Assembly: GCA_022495995.1 (NCBI GenBank)
Contig: JAFEMH010000752.1
Location: 1 to 64,000 of the forward strand
Length of the DNA stretch: 64,000 nucleotides
Source of the DNA: Adenophora triphylla var. japonica
Taxonomy: Eukaryota > Streptophyta > Magnoliopsida > Asterales > Campanulaceae
Reading direction: 5' to 3'
Part shown: positions 22,578 through 33,416 of the stretch, piece by piece
Layout: every line of letters begins with the position of its first letter
How positions within the stretch are numbered: the first letter of the stretch is position 1
The notes under the pieces: generated by a model
Seen by the model: only the letters and a program-made list of their open reading frames with translations
Database searches by the model: none
Told to the model about the DNA's origin: nothing
Made by a program: the position numbers and the translations under genes

Positions 22578-23084
22578 CTATTTTCTTGGCTAAAAATCTA
22601 CTTTGGAATCAGTTGAGACAGGCCAAAAGGGGAAATGAGATATAAAGACCCTTCCTTGGTTTTATTTGCAGAAAATTAGTCCAGGCAGAAGACCCAGCCG
22701 TGCGGCCTCATTTTCTCAGGGCCTAGCCGGGCGGCTTCATTCGCTGCTGCAGAAAAAAAATATGCAACATCCAAAGCTGCTGCCCAAGTGGGATTTTTAC
22801 CCCACTTTCTCAAAAAACCTACACAAAATCATTCCCAAACACCATTCATACATTCATACACCATCATAACACATTTCGGCCCAACTTCCGCCCCCTTTCC
22901 ATGTGAAAAACTGCCCCGAGGCTCAAGTAATATGACAAAATAGCAAAATAATAATAAGAAAAAAAAATCATTACATGTCTTTGCCACAATTGGCTCCTAA
23001 GTAAAAAATAAATACAAATTGTTGTCATCCATCATTTGTTTTTGTTTTCTCTCTCTCTCTCTCTAAGTGCGGATAGAAAAGACC
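22578..23084 (-). other. Spacer between the two antisense genes of element A
   Basis: No open frame is supported. Two CpG-rich motifs, AGCCGTGCGGCCTCATTTT and CTAGCCGGGCGGCTTCATT, lie at about 22693-22742. Related copies lie upstream of the PMD gene at 25797-25850. A CT microsatellite occurs near 23049-23064. Confidence 0.5.
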
Positions 23085-25654
23085 CTAAGCCTTCGACTCC
23101 TCATCGCTGCTCAGTTCGTAATATTCGGGGTCCCACACCAAGTCCTCATCGTCGCTCACGGCAGACAAGTTGACGGGCACATGCTCTTATTCTACCAACT
23201 GCTCCAAGATGTCAGTGTTAGGCCCTTTCCCCCGAAGCACACCGCTGGTAAAAGACGAGTGGCATCCTGAGGCTGATGACGAAGAAGTCACACTCCCGAC
23301 GTGCATCCTCTTGCGCTTAGGCTCCTGCGAATTCCCCGCATCCCTCGACGCGCAAGCCAGCTTCCTCAAGAGAGATCGAGCTAGCTGCTTCCAACCCTTG
23401 TTCTGTCGCACCAAGGTGTCATAAGTGCGTGCAGGGACCTGTGAGAAAGAAAAAAGCTCAAAAAATCCCAGGAAAAGGGTCCAGAATTGCAGAAATAGCA
23501 TGGACAGAAAAGAAAAAGTGAAAGCCAAAAAGAAAAAAAAAGAATCCAGAGTTACTTACAGTGCTGTCAACTGGTAGAGTAAACTCGACGTCTCTCGTGT
23601 CGGGAACGGGCACCATCAGCCTCCTTGGCACCCCATTCACCACATAAGATAGGTGAGCCAAAGGAACAGGCGGATCGGTCGGCTCTGGCTCCCCGTACCC
23701 CTGAGCAGCAGCTATCTTAACCAGCCTCTGTGGCTTCCTCAAATGCTCCTCCATAAAGGTGGCATACGGGGTGGCGTGATCAAAGTAGTCCTCCGCTGCC
23801 AAACCGACCCTGTACATGTCCCTCTCATCCTTTGACCAATCCTTGGGCTGCAGCATGAAAGGAGGAGGATCATGAGGAGTGATAGCGCCCAAAGGAGGAA
23901 CATGACTATGCTGCCGAGAAAAGCGGTCCCCCAAGTAGATGACATCACAGGTCAAGCCTATCAACCACCTCCTCTGCCGAGTTACGGCCAAAGCATCGCG
24001 CATCAGAGCCGCTGGATATTGTCCCTAAGGGTAGAAGCTCATCCCCTCACAATTGTCCCCATTGATGACAGGCCTCACCATCTTGTAATCAAAGGTGATC
24101 TAGGTCTTCCCATTAAACTTGTCCCGAGCCTCACCTCTCCAGCGTACCATAGCCGGGAAGGTAGCGGGGTCACTCTGCTGGTTCCACGGAAAGAACCCAA
24201 TCACCTCACAAAACCAAACCTACATGTCAGTACATAAAGGTTATTTTCTCTCATGACTTCTGAGGGGACAGAAAAGAAAGAACATAAAAGAAGAATGAGA
24301 ATACCTCCAAAGCAAATGAGAAACAATCCATAGAAGCAGCCTTGTTCTGGCTGTACAAATACTAAGAAAAATAAAGCTCCGCCAATCTGGCCTCACCCCA
24401 AGAGACCTCCCGATCAGTAGCCAAATCATCCAAAGAATCCAATAAACAAATCATCGCCAATTTCCCAGAATTAGTGAAGATGGTGACGGATAAAGTTAAC
24501 CACAAGAAAGCCCTCGCAAGCTGGTGAGCAGTCACGTCATTGGCTGCAAAGCTCTCCATGCACCCAAGGACCTGAATCTCAACCAAACGAGTCTCCATCC
24601 CTAGCCCCTTCAGACGGATGTCAAACCCCACATAGTCCCTGAACTCCGCGTCAGAAATGTGGTCCCTCCAGGTCATATGCGGATAAGTGAACCACAAGCC
24701 TGTAATAGCCGTGAAATCAGCGGGAGTCACCGTAGCATCTCCCCAGCCCAGGTGAATGCTATGGGTGGTATCCCACTAGAACTCAGAAAGAGCTAGGACC
24801 AATATCTTGCTCTTGGTCGTTACATGAGCGCCTCTGCTGATAGCCTCAACAAAGGATTGGAGACCCGTAGCCACAACTAGCTGCTTAGGGTTGTGGCCAT
24901 CCTTCTCAAAGTCAGGTATCCTCGCCCACAATTTCACCACTATCTCAGCGGGTCCCCTTGATTTGCTCTCCTACAGGTAAGCACAGCAAAGGTACGTTAG
25001 TCCTTCAAACTTATCTCAGAAACATGTATATATTCACAAAATAGTGCACACATTGCCAAAGAAAGCATTCATAAGAAATTTTCTAGCATCATTTGCCTAG
25101 AACAAGTGTCTTTCACCATTTGAAACACGTCACACAGAGCACATGCTCTCCCAAATACAAAAAATCTCAGTTTTCACAAAATTCTTTGCATATAAATTTA
25201 ATCTTTCAAACAGGTATGCATGAATCATTTTCGTCGTCCAAAGTCTCATACTCACATCCATGATCAGGAGTTGACCTAGTTCTAGCACATGCAAGAACTC
25301 CGTCCCATTTTTGGCATTATTTTTCTCACTTTATTTTTAAAAAATGAGTCATTCTCATATTTTTTCAAATAAATTGCACATGCATGATTACCTATGTATC
25401 TAGCTTCGTAGGTCAATCGTTAAATCCATAAAATCATCAACAAAATTGATGAAATCGAGCAAATCAAAGGTGCTTACCCCTATAGATTGAGGTTTCATGG
25501 ACTTGTGATCCCTTTTACCGGGATAAAACTGAGAAGTAGGCACCGCAAAGTTGTACTTTCGATCGGTCCTCACAAACTCCCTCCTCCTCAATCTCGCGGC
25601 ATGTGATAGATCACGACGTGCTTGGCGAGGCATGATGTGTCCTCCTTGGTCCAT
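23085..25654 (-). pseudogene. Antisense plant mobile domain (PMD) gene of element A, four exons
   Basis: The gene is encoded against the direction of A. Proposed exons are 25654-25478, 24973-24305, 24229-23560 and 23438-23085, with GT and AG at each junction. Exon 2 carries the PMD core: WDTTHSIHLGWGDATVTPADF, AITGLWF, then a region ending WGEARLAELYF. Exon 3 has the FFPWNQ and MVRWRGEARDKF region. Exon 4 ends in an acidic tail (SDDEDLVWDPEYYELSSDEES). In-frame stops, for example just before WDTTHS and in exons 3 and 4, break it. The layout matches the PMD gene in element B, so the introns predate the separation of these elements. Confidence 0.75.
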
Positions 25655-25904
25655 CTAAGCAGTAGAAACCCGAATATTCGAAGATCTTGGCATTTTTTTC
25701 TCTCTTTTCTCTCCTCTCTCCTTGACAGCCAAAGCCAACAATGGCCACTGCCCATTTCTCCTTCTATTTAAATAAATCTGGTGAAATGAGGTTTCAAGCC
25801 GGACGGCTTCTTTTTCTCCATCTCTAGCCGAGCGACATCATTTGCCTCAGGCTGAATTTACACTTTTGCCCCTGGACTTTCCGCTTGAGCAAATAATTCC
25901 CGTT
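25655..25904 (-). other. Upstream side of the element A PMD gene
   Basis: The stretch holds a TC-rich run (about 25690-25722) and the CpG-rich motifs AAGCCGGACGGCTTC (about 25797-25811) and CTAGCCGAGCGACATC (about 25836-25851). These resemble the pair near 22700. It would be the promoter region if the gene is transcribed. Confidence 0.4.
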
Positions 25905-26550
25905 ATCTCCTAACGGAGTAACATTGCCTCCCAAAAGTCTCCGTTATCTACAAATGGAATAACGTTTTCTCTCAAAAAACCTCCATTACTTCCGTTAGAA
26001 TGGAATAACGTTAGGTGGTCCTTCAAAATGTCCAAACCAATCAGGTGTCAGCCTCCGAATTGTCAAATTTAAGCTTTAGCTCTCTCTATCTCTGTCAAAA
26101 AGAGATAGAGCCGCAATCTTTAGCTTCCGTTACTTCCGTTAGAACGGAATGACGTCAGGTGACAGCCTCCGAATTATCAAATTTAAGCTTTATCTCCCTC
26201 TATCTCTGTCAAAAAGAGATAGCGCCGCAATCTTTAGCTTTCGTTAGAACAGAATAACGCCAGGCGACAACCTCCGAATTGTCAAATTTAAGCTTAGCTC
26301 CCTCTATCTCCTTTATAGCGATGTAAGCTTTAGTTTTTTCCAACTTTAGCTCCCTCTATCTCCTGATAGCGATGTAAGCTTTAGTTTTCCTGCTTTAGCT
26401 CCCTCTATCTCTGTTCGAAAGAGATAGCGACGTAAGCTTTAGTTTTTTTTTTAAACTTTAGCTCCCTCTATCTCCTATAGCGACGTAAGCTTTAGTTTTT
26501 TCCAAATTTAGCTCCCTCTATCTCCTTGATAGCAACGTAAGCTTTATATC
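25905..26550 (+). repeat. Element A tandem-repeat tail rich in hairpins
   Basis: Larger units of about 115 bases (about 25980-26300) grade into shorter ones of about 50-60 bases (26300-26550) built on TTTAGCTCCCTCTATCTC and GTAAGCTTTAGTTTT. Three perfect CTATCTCT/AGAGATAG stems occur at 26086-26108, 26200-26222 and 26405-26427. Shortened versions with CTAT/ATAG only lie in the other units. Other dyads of the CCGTTA/TAACGG type are also present. Confidence 0.8.
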
Positions 26551-26946
26551 ATTAAACTTTGAACTCATGTGAAAAATAGGCTTTATATGCCTATTTTATT
26601 TTTGGTTTTTACTAGTTGATTTTATATTTTATTTTAGCATATCTTCATTTGGGTGCCATTAGCTTTTCATTTGTAACTTTTATCGCTGCTCTAACTTTTA
26701 TCCTTTTATATCAAGAAAAAATCCTTTGATGTTAACCCCCCTCACCATGAATCCTAGATTCGCCACTGAGCCCAAGGATCCTAGGATCAGAAGCCCTAAA
26801 TTATTATTATTAGTAAGTATATTTTTTTAATTTATTACTACTATTCTTATTATTAACCCGTATTATTTAACTATTACTTTTTATCAATGATATTAGTACA
26901 TATTTCTTTACATGGTAAATGGTTTAGTATATGCATGGGGTTTTCG
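26551..26946. other. AT-rich stretch of unassigned origin
   Basis: No open frame or repeat was recognised. It is the expected place of element A's 3' LTR, but without the 5' LTR for comparison I cannot confirm this. It ends abruptly where chromovirus sequence begins at 26947. Confidence 0.4.
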
Positions 26947-27579
26947 TCCCAATGTGTTGGGACGAGGTTGGTGAAGCTAGACTTTAGGGTTCAGACTTGG
27001 TTAGAGACTCAACTGAGAAGATCAAAGTGATCTGTGACAGATTGAGGACAGCCCAGAGTCGCCAGAAGAGCTATGCCAACACTAGAAGAAGGAAGTTATC
27101 CTTTCAGGTTGGTGATTTGGTATTCTTGAAGATCTCACCAAGAACGGGGATCAAAAGGTTTGGCAACAAAGGAAAGTTGGCTCCTAGATTTGTTGGTCCA
27201 TATGAGGTGTTAGAGAAGGTAGGTGAGTTAGCCTATCGATTGGCTCTACCTCCATCTCTTTCTTCTCTCCATGATGTGTTCCATGTGTCCATGTTGATGA
27301 AATACTGCTATGATTCCTCTCATGTTCTGAGTTCTCCTCCAGAGGATGTCCAGACGGATATGACCTATGTGGAGGTACCATTGCAGATTCTAGAGTGGCA
27401 GGTCCGGGAATTGCATATCAAGTGTATTCCCGTGGTGAAAGTTCTTTGGAAGAATCACACCATTGAGGAAGCTACTTGGGAACTAGAATCTGAGATGAGA
27501 TAGAAGTATCCGGATTTGTTTTATCATTCAGGTAAGTGAAGTCCAAATTCAGGATGAATTTTATTTAAGGGGGAGTGAG
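26947..27579 (+). pseudogene. 3' end of an upstream chromovirus copy: integrase end and chromodomain
   Basis: The sequence matches 56713-57345 closely, but everything upstream of it is missing. The open frame 26997-27503 encodes the integrase C-terminal domain and then a chromodomain (QILEWQVRELHIKCIPVVKV, then LWKNHTIEEATWELE). Chromodomains direct such integrases to particular histone-marked chromatin. A polypurine tract (AAGGGGGAGTGAG, 27567-27579) directly precedes the LTR. It is the remnant of one copy in a tandem of C elements. Confidence 0.85.
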
Positions 27580-28139
27580 TGTCACGACCCTAAACCTAGG
27601 CACATTTTGGTCACACGTGAAGCACGTGGGGTTGGGTATGCATTGCATCTCATCCTTTGCTTGTTGGCATTTGGTTTGATTACGTGTTCATTTTGAGACT
27701 TGTGATGAACTATGTGAAGTTAGATTTTATTAAAGTGATTTTGATCATATAATGTCTAAATAAAAGAAATGGGAGTTTTGTGTAGTAAAGAGATAACACT
27801 TGAAATTTTTAATTAAAAGTATTATGAAAGTGTCGAGGAGCTTGAGGGTAACTTTAACCTTGAGGTAGTTGTTTGTTGATTTTCAAACTTGGAGGAGCCT
27901 GTGTGAAAAATATTTTGTATAAATCTCTTTAAGCTTCTTAAAGAAGCCTTATTACTTCCTCAGTATTCTCCATGTTCCTACGTTCTAGAAAAGCATAAAC
28001 CCTAGTTGAAATTCCTAAAATCCCAGAAATTCACCCGTTTCATTGTTGTTATTTCCGACTTCAATATATTGCTAAGGGAGTTGAATAGAACAAGAAGAGC
28101 CGATTATATCTATCTTTTATTTTGTTAAAATTTGGTAAG
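27580..28139 (+). repeat. Element C shared LTR, left part
   Basis: It starts TGTCACGACCC directly after the polypurine tract and is cut at 28139 by element B. It continues at 47281. The matching part of the 3' LTR is 57346-57905. By hand count about 23 of 560 positions differ. Confidence 0.88.
28135..28139. repeat. Target-site duplication of element B, left copy
   Basis: GTAAG precedes TGAATGTACG. The same five bases follow the right LTR at 47276-47280. Confidence 0.93.
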
Positions 28140-29545
28140 TGAATGTACGCCCGCCAAAATTTTTGTGATAAAAATAGGAGTCCCCACGCCATGTTTTAAG
28201 GTACACTTTGAAAAAACTTTGAAAAGAGAAAAGGGTCCAGGGTTCAGGTTACGTGTTTGGAAGAACCGAGAGTTCACCCAACACGCCTCATCCGTAGACG
28301 AGTCTTTCTAATTAAACATCCAAATAATTCAAAGTGTGTGCAAACAATGATGATAAACAAGTGTAGTAAAATGAATTTTATTGATTGAATGAGATCTTAT
28401 AACTTGTGAACCATTTGGTTAGGGAGGCCACATCCCAATTACATAGATCAGAACAGATTACAAATAAAAAGGATCTCTGCAAATAGACAAAGTGTGTCGC
28501 GTGACATAGAACATGCATGGCTGGATGTGTCGCGTGATACAGGATCCACCCAGGCACGATGTGTCGCGTGACACAGAATGTCCATCTGCAGAGATCTACA
28601 GATTTGAACACAGAATAGCCAGAAACCAACACAGATATAATTATATCAACAATATAGCTTTGAAAATGATCAATTCAACAATAGTTCAACCAAGGGGGTG
28701 TGGATATGGAGAGATCCACACTCCCTTGGGAATTAAACACCAATTCCAACAAGTTTCAACTCATAAGCATGCAATTATTCAAAACCAAATGATTAAACAG
28801 AGAGATTGCGATTGGGGTTCAGTAATCAGAATAGATGGAGTCGGATTACTGAACCCAAAGAGAATATGATGATTGAATTAAGGAAATGACAATATAAGAG
28901 AGATGGAAGGATGGAATAGAGTAGTTACCCTTGATGACTCCATGAATTCTATATCAAGTCTGGTATAGAACCCTTCAGAAATTGCTTCTGAGGTTGCTTG
29001 AGCTGAGTGGGTGTGATGGATGGAGGATCCAAGTGATGATGAGTGAATTGGGATTAATTGAAAGGGATTGAGGGAGAATTGGATGGATTTGGGTAGGAGA
29101 GAGAGAGGTGTGTGTTTGAAAATGTGTGTGGTACGTTTCCAAACTGGCAGAGTAACAGTAGGCAAAAGAGGGATCCATTTATGAGAGGGGGTGGGTCTTA
29201 TTTATAGGCTGCAGCTAATGGACACAAGGTGTCGTACGACCTCCTGCAACCAATTTCCATGGCTTGAGTTTTCGCGTGACTCAAGGTGTCACCAACCATT
29301 TCTGGCACCAAAACCTGGTTCTGGAACATTCCAAGTTAATACCCAAAAGGTCCAAAACTGGTTTATTCCTTGTAGGTCCTTTAGCATGAGCAAAGTACTG
29401 AAAAGTACTTCCTTCGCAAGAAACTTGTGAGATGTTTACGGAAGTCTCGGAATAGACCGGGAATTTACCAAAATGCCCCTTAATGCAATTTTATCATATT
29501 TAAAATGCACCTAAAAGGGTAGCGAATTGGATTGGCGTACTTACA
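28140..29545 (-). repeat. Element B 3' LTR (left copy)
   Basis: It matches 45886-47275 with visible divergence, roughly 4-5% by partial hand count. About 16 extra bases lie near 29322-29338 where the right copy is shorter. Motifs of the form GTGTCGCGTGACAC occur at 28494-28507, 28526-28540 and 28561-28574. A TATTTATA lies at 29199-29206. Confidence 0.92.
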
Positions 29546-29763
29546 AAGCCCCTCGGCAACGTCACTTATGGAAGAAGTGAGGTTGTCGATAAAAGAAGAC
29601 CCAATCCCAATGAGCGGTTGGGGATATGGCGGATGACTGGTGAGATCGGATGGCTGGACCTTTGGAGAAAGGATTCCTACGTATCCCTGGAGGGAATCAA
29701 GTTGGTCGTAGTTCGAAAAACGAAACTGACAAAGGGCAAGAAATGGTAGAGATATGTCTTCAT
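29546..29763 (-). other. Element B segment next to the 3' LTR, with conserved hairpin
   Basis: The first bases (AAGCCCCTCGGC) and a CTTATGGAAGAAG block match element D beside its 3' LTR. A hairpin with CTACG (29677-29681) and CGTAG (29707-29711) arms and inner stem TCCCT/AGGGA (29684-29688, 29691-29695) is present. Confidence 0.65.
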
Positions 29764-30470
29764 ACCTTTGCTGTGCTTACCTGTAGCTACCGAAGGGTCT
29801 TAGGCTATAATTGCTGATGGTGATGGACAGTTGTAGCTGTCGGAGGGTCTTAGGCTACAATTACTGATGATCGTGGTTGCCGGAGGGACTTAGATCACTA
29901 TTGTTGATGCTGATGGAGAATTGTAGCTGCCGAAGGGACTTAGGCTACAAGCTGATCGTGGCTGTCGAAGGGACTTAGACCACTGTTGTTGATGCTGATG
30001 GAGAATTGTAGCTGCCGGAGGGACTTAGACTACTACTTGATGATGAGAGGTAGCTGCCAAGGGACTTAGGCTACTGTTGATGATGATCGTGGCTGCTGAA
30101 GGGACTTAGACCACTGTTGTTGATGGAGAGACGGTAGATACCAAGGGACTTAGGCTACTGTTGATGATGATCCTGGCTGCCGGAGGGACTTATACCACTG
30201 TTGCTGATGAAGAACGGTAGCTGCCAAGGGACTTAGGCTACTGTTGATGATGAACGTGGTTGCCGGAGGGACTTAGACCACTGTTGATGATGAAAGGTAG
30301 CTGGCAGGGGACTTAGGCTATTGTTGATGATTATCGTGGCTACCGGAGAGACTTAGACCACTACTTGATGATCGTGGCTGCCGGAGGGACTTAGACCACT
30401 TTTGTTGATGATGAAAGGTTGTAGCTGCCGATGGACTTAGGCTACTGCTTGATGATCGTGGTTGAATTTG
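29764..30470 (+). repeat. Minisatellite of element B, about sixteen units
   Basis: Units of about 35-60 bases are keyed by GGGACTTAGGCTACT or GGGACTTAGACCACT, alternating with GATGATCGTGGCTGCCGGA. The array begins with a 23-base segment (29764-29786) identical to the 3' end of the first PMD intron in element A (24993-24971). This suggests that part of a PMD gene was drawn into the repeat. Confidence 0.88.
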
Positions 30471-30929
30471 GATTCATGAACTTTGTTTGATAGGATATGA
30501 ATTTTGCATACTAGTTTACCATGAAGAACGGATTTTTCTGATGCTTTGGCGGCAGGGCCGATGAACATTGCTGGGGCGACTGCTAGATTTGGATTCTTTG
30601 TCTCGATTTTGGTTGAGGAATAGTCCTCAAGATTTGATGATGCACAGTTTATTATTGTACCTGTTGGGGGAAGTACAAAGCATGCCATAGGGGTTAAAGT
30701 GCAAAATAGCAAACCACAGGGGGTGGTTTTGGAAAATTGGCCAAGGGGACTGTTATGTCGCACGATGTCTTAAAGCTATTGGACAGACCCTTTTAAAACC
30801 CTGAACAGTCGCCATTTGAATATCACAACTTAGAGGGAGACGAATGGCTTGAGAGAAACACAAAGCTACGCACGAATTGATTGGAAAATCAGGAGAATCA
30901 AAGGTTTGAATCGGATTTGGCTTGTCATA
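30471..30929 (+). other. Spacer upstream of the element B PMD gene
   Basis: No supported gene. A GTCGCACGA motif related to the LTR palindromes lies at about 30756-30764. It would be the promoter side of the PMD gene. Confidence 0.4.
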
Positions 30930-33416
30930 ATGCCTCCTAGATCACGCCCCATGAAGAAAGGGCCTCAACAAGCCAAGTTGGCTGCTCGTCGGAAGGGAGT
31001 CCAACAAAATCAACGACCATTCATCCCTCAAGCTGTGAGGGGAGAGTTCTATCCGCAGCTCAAGGAGCATACTCTGCGCCCGAGAAGAAAACCATGGTAT
31101 TTCTGTAACCCATGCTTTTTATTGATTTGACATTGAATTTTGTGCCAAAAGATTCGAACTTTGCCTGTGGAATTATGAATTAACTGCATGAATCAGAACT
31201 AGGAAAGATTATGAATACATGCTATGTGTTTTAACCTAGTTTTGTTTGGAAAAAAAGGTAAACAGATTCAAAGTAGAAATGACTGCTTTTTATGTAAATT
31301 GAACAAGTATGAACATTGATTTGACATGCTTTTTGAGGGGAAAATGAGATATTCATACCTGCGCTGTGTTTACCTGCAGGGACTATGCACCCGGGGCTCT
31401 CCGAAGGTTATTGGCAGGTTGTGGGACAGCTTGCCTGGCAGCCAGGAGTTGGTTCATTCGCCAAAGGGCTTGATTTATGCTGCTGGATTTGGGCAGTTCT
31501 TCGAGATGACGAAAGCCATCGGAGATACTCAGCGGAGTGTTGAGCAGATGAAGGCATTTCGGGAGTTTTGGTGGGAGACTACCCACTCCTTTCATTTTTC
31601 TTGGGGAGAGGCGACAGTTACGCCCTACGATTTTGCAGTTATCACGGGCCTGCCCTTCACTGCTGATCCTCTTTATCTGGAGGAGCCTGCACCTGTTGTT
31701 GATCCTCAGCTTCCTACTGACGCAGATTTTATGGAGTTGATCGGTTTTGTTCCCCAAGATAAGAAGGGGAATGGGTATGAGCTGGGTAAGCTCCACGGTC
31801 ATGTTGCTGAGCAGAGTAGAGATTATCCAGCGGACTTGGATGATTCTGAGGGGAGCCGACTGAGGGCTGAGAGGTTGGCGAGAGCCTTCATGTGGGTCGG
31901 CCTATCTGACATGCTTTTTATCGGCAGCGCATCTATCACCCTGGTTTCATTGTTGGAGCTTCTGAGGACCTGGGACGCTGTTGAGACCTGATCTTGGGGT
32001 GAGGTAGGACTGGCTGAGATGTATCTGGCCCTCGATGATATCAGTAGGGGGAAGTCGATGACCTTCAACTGCTGTCACTTGGCTTTTGAGGTACTTTTCT
32101 TCTTGACTTTCTCTTTGACATACCAATTTCTGTTATTCATTACTGTCATCTTACTTGTTTTGATCTTCTCTTTTCAGGCCTGGACTTATGAGGTCTTTGG
32201 CTGTTACGCCTGGCAGGTCCAGGATGAGTACCCAGCTACCATGTTTCCTGCCTTGAGGCCCTGGGTAAAGGATGCACGGAGGAAGGTCAGGACAGCTGAT
32301 TCTAGAGGACGGGTGATAGCCTCTTATCCGGATACACTGATATGCTTATGAGGGACTCCCTAGAGCCTGAGTCTGTTTCCTTGGGCTGGTCAGTATGATG
32401 AGCTTGATCTGGGTCATGCTGCGCACTTTACAGAGTGTCGTAAGCTTCTTGTAGGCTTGTCTGGAGATGCCTTATATCTGTGAGAGAGAGTTTGCAGGCT
32501 GCCAGGCATGGTTGCTTGGGTCCCAGTTGATCCTCCAATGGATATGTGGTTTCCTCGGAAGCTGGATGATCAGATTGCTTTAATCCAGGAGGATGGTGTG
32601 TTCAACCACATTGAGGAGGGAGAGATTATGCAGCGTATATGGCAGAGAGGCTCCGGTCCCCACAGGTGATGGCGAGGCGTGGTGCTCAGGGCGCAGGTTC
32701 CTCTTCCGGATCTGTAGTGATGCCACCCTTACCTCCTCCATTTGTCGATTTCTGGGATGGGGATCACATGAGGCGAGCTACTCTAGACACGATTCGGATT
32801 TGTCCCCATTTTTGGCTCTCTGAGGGTTCTCCATCTGTGAGTGTCGTCTCTTTTCTCTATTGCTCGAAACTATTAGAATCCCTTTGTTGTTGTCCCAACT
32901 AGCTTCATGATTCTCCTGTTGTTTGATTGTAACAGGTCCCAGATGAGGCTTATTGGAGCTTTGCTCGATATTATACTGGAGCGCTGGACATGATTGAGCA
33001 GCTGGAGAGGAGTGCTCGCTTCTGGAAGGAGCGGTGTCTAGCCCAGACTTCAATGATGATAATCTACTCCCAGCTTGCCTGATAGGAAGAGGGCTCGGGT
33101 TGACACGGCTGTGAGCGGGGAGAAGAAACCCAGGACCAAGAATGCTTCATATCATCCCTCCAGCTCTTCTAGCTCAGAGTATGATAGTGATGATGCTCCT
33201 GTTGACCCCCATGAGATTGAGACTACTACCATACCTTTCGTTGACGAGTTTTACCGTGATGATCCTGTGATTTACCGAGGTCCTGCTGCCGATCCGGATC
33301 ATGCACATGCTGAGGAGGATGATGCAAATGGAGAGGATAGTGAGGAGGATGGTGATGATGATGATTCCGAGGATGATGATGATGATGACGCTTCAGAGGG
33401 TGATGACTCGGAGTAG
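30930..33416 (+). pseudogene. Antisense plant mobile domain (PMD) gene of element B
   Basis: It is encoded against the direction of B. Exon 1 (30930-31096) starts MPPRSRPMKKG and ends at GT. Exon 2 (31380-32090) carries the PMD core: FREFWWETTHSFHFSWGEAT, then TPYDFAVITGLPF, and LARAFMWVGL. A TGA at 31989-31991 interrupts it. Exon 3 starts at 32178 (TYEVFGCYAW). A further intron lies at about 32837-32936. The last exon (33075-33416 in its own frame) is Ser-rich then strongly acidic (runs of Asp and Glu). Frameshifts near 32350-32690 break the middle. The exon layout parallels element A. It is the best preserved PMD core in the window. Confidence 0.78.

Larger units (their letters stand above)
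1..26946 (+). mobile_element. Element A: defective Tat-lineage Ty3/gypsy LTR retrotransposon, interrupted by element D
   Basis: Gag, reverse transcriptase, a Ty3-type RNase H, a second archaeal-type RNase H and integrase follow in order on the + strand. The second RNase H is the known mark of the Tat lineage. Positions 3464-17546 are a later insertion (element D) and not part of A: after removing it and one copy of ATGGT, the reverse transcriptase frame continues without loss. After pol (ends 20529) come paired dyads, two genes on the opposite strand and a tandem-repeat tail. The 5' LTR is outside the window. The 3' LTR was not found, and the right boundary (26946) is simply where chromovirus sequence starts. 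Multiple stops, frameshifts, a missing protease and a mutated catalytic Asp show the copy is dead. Confidence 0.85.

Noticed and set aside
29764..30470. Possible CRISPR-like array (repeated GGGACTTAG with spacers)
   Set aside because: Eukaryotic context, imperfect units, and similar spacers; it is a minisatellite.
33075..33416. Stand-alone acidic protein
   Set aside because: It fits as the last exon of the antisense PMD gene, with a parallel acidic tail in element A.
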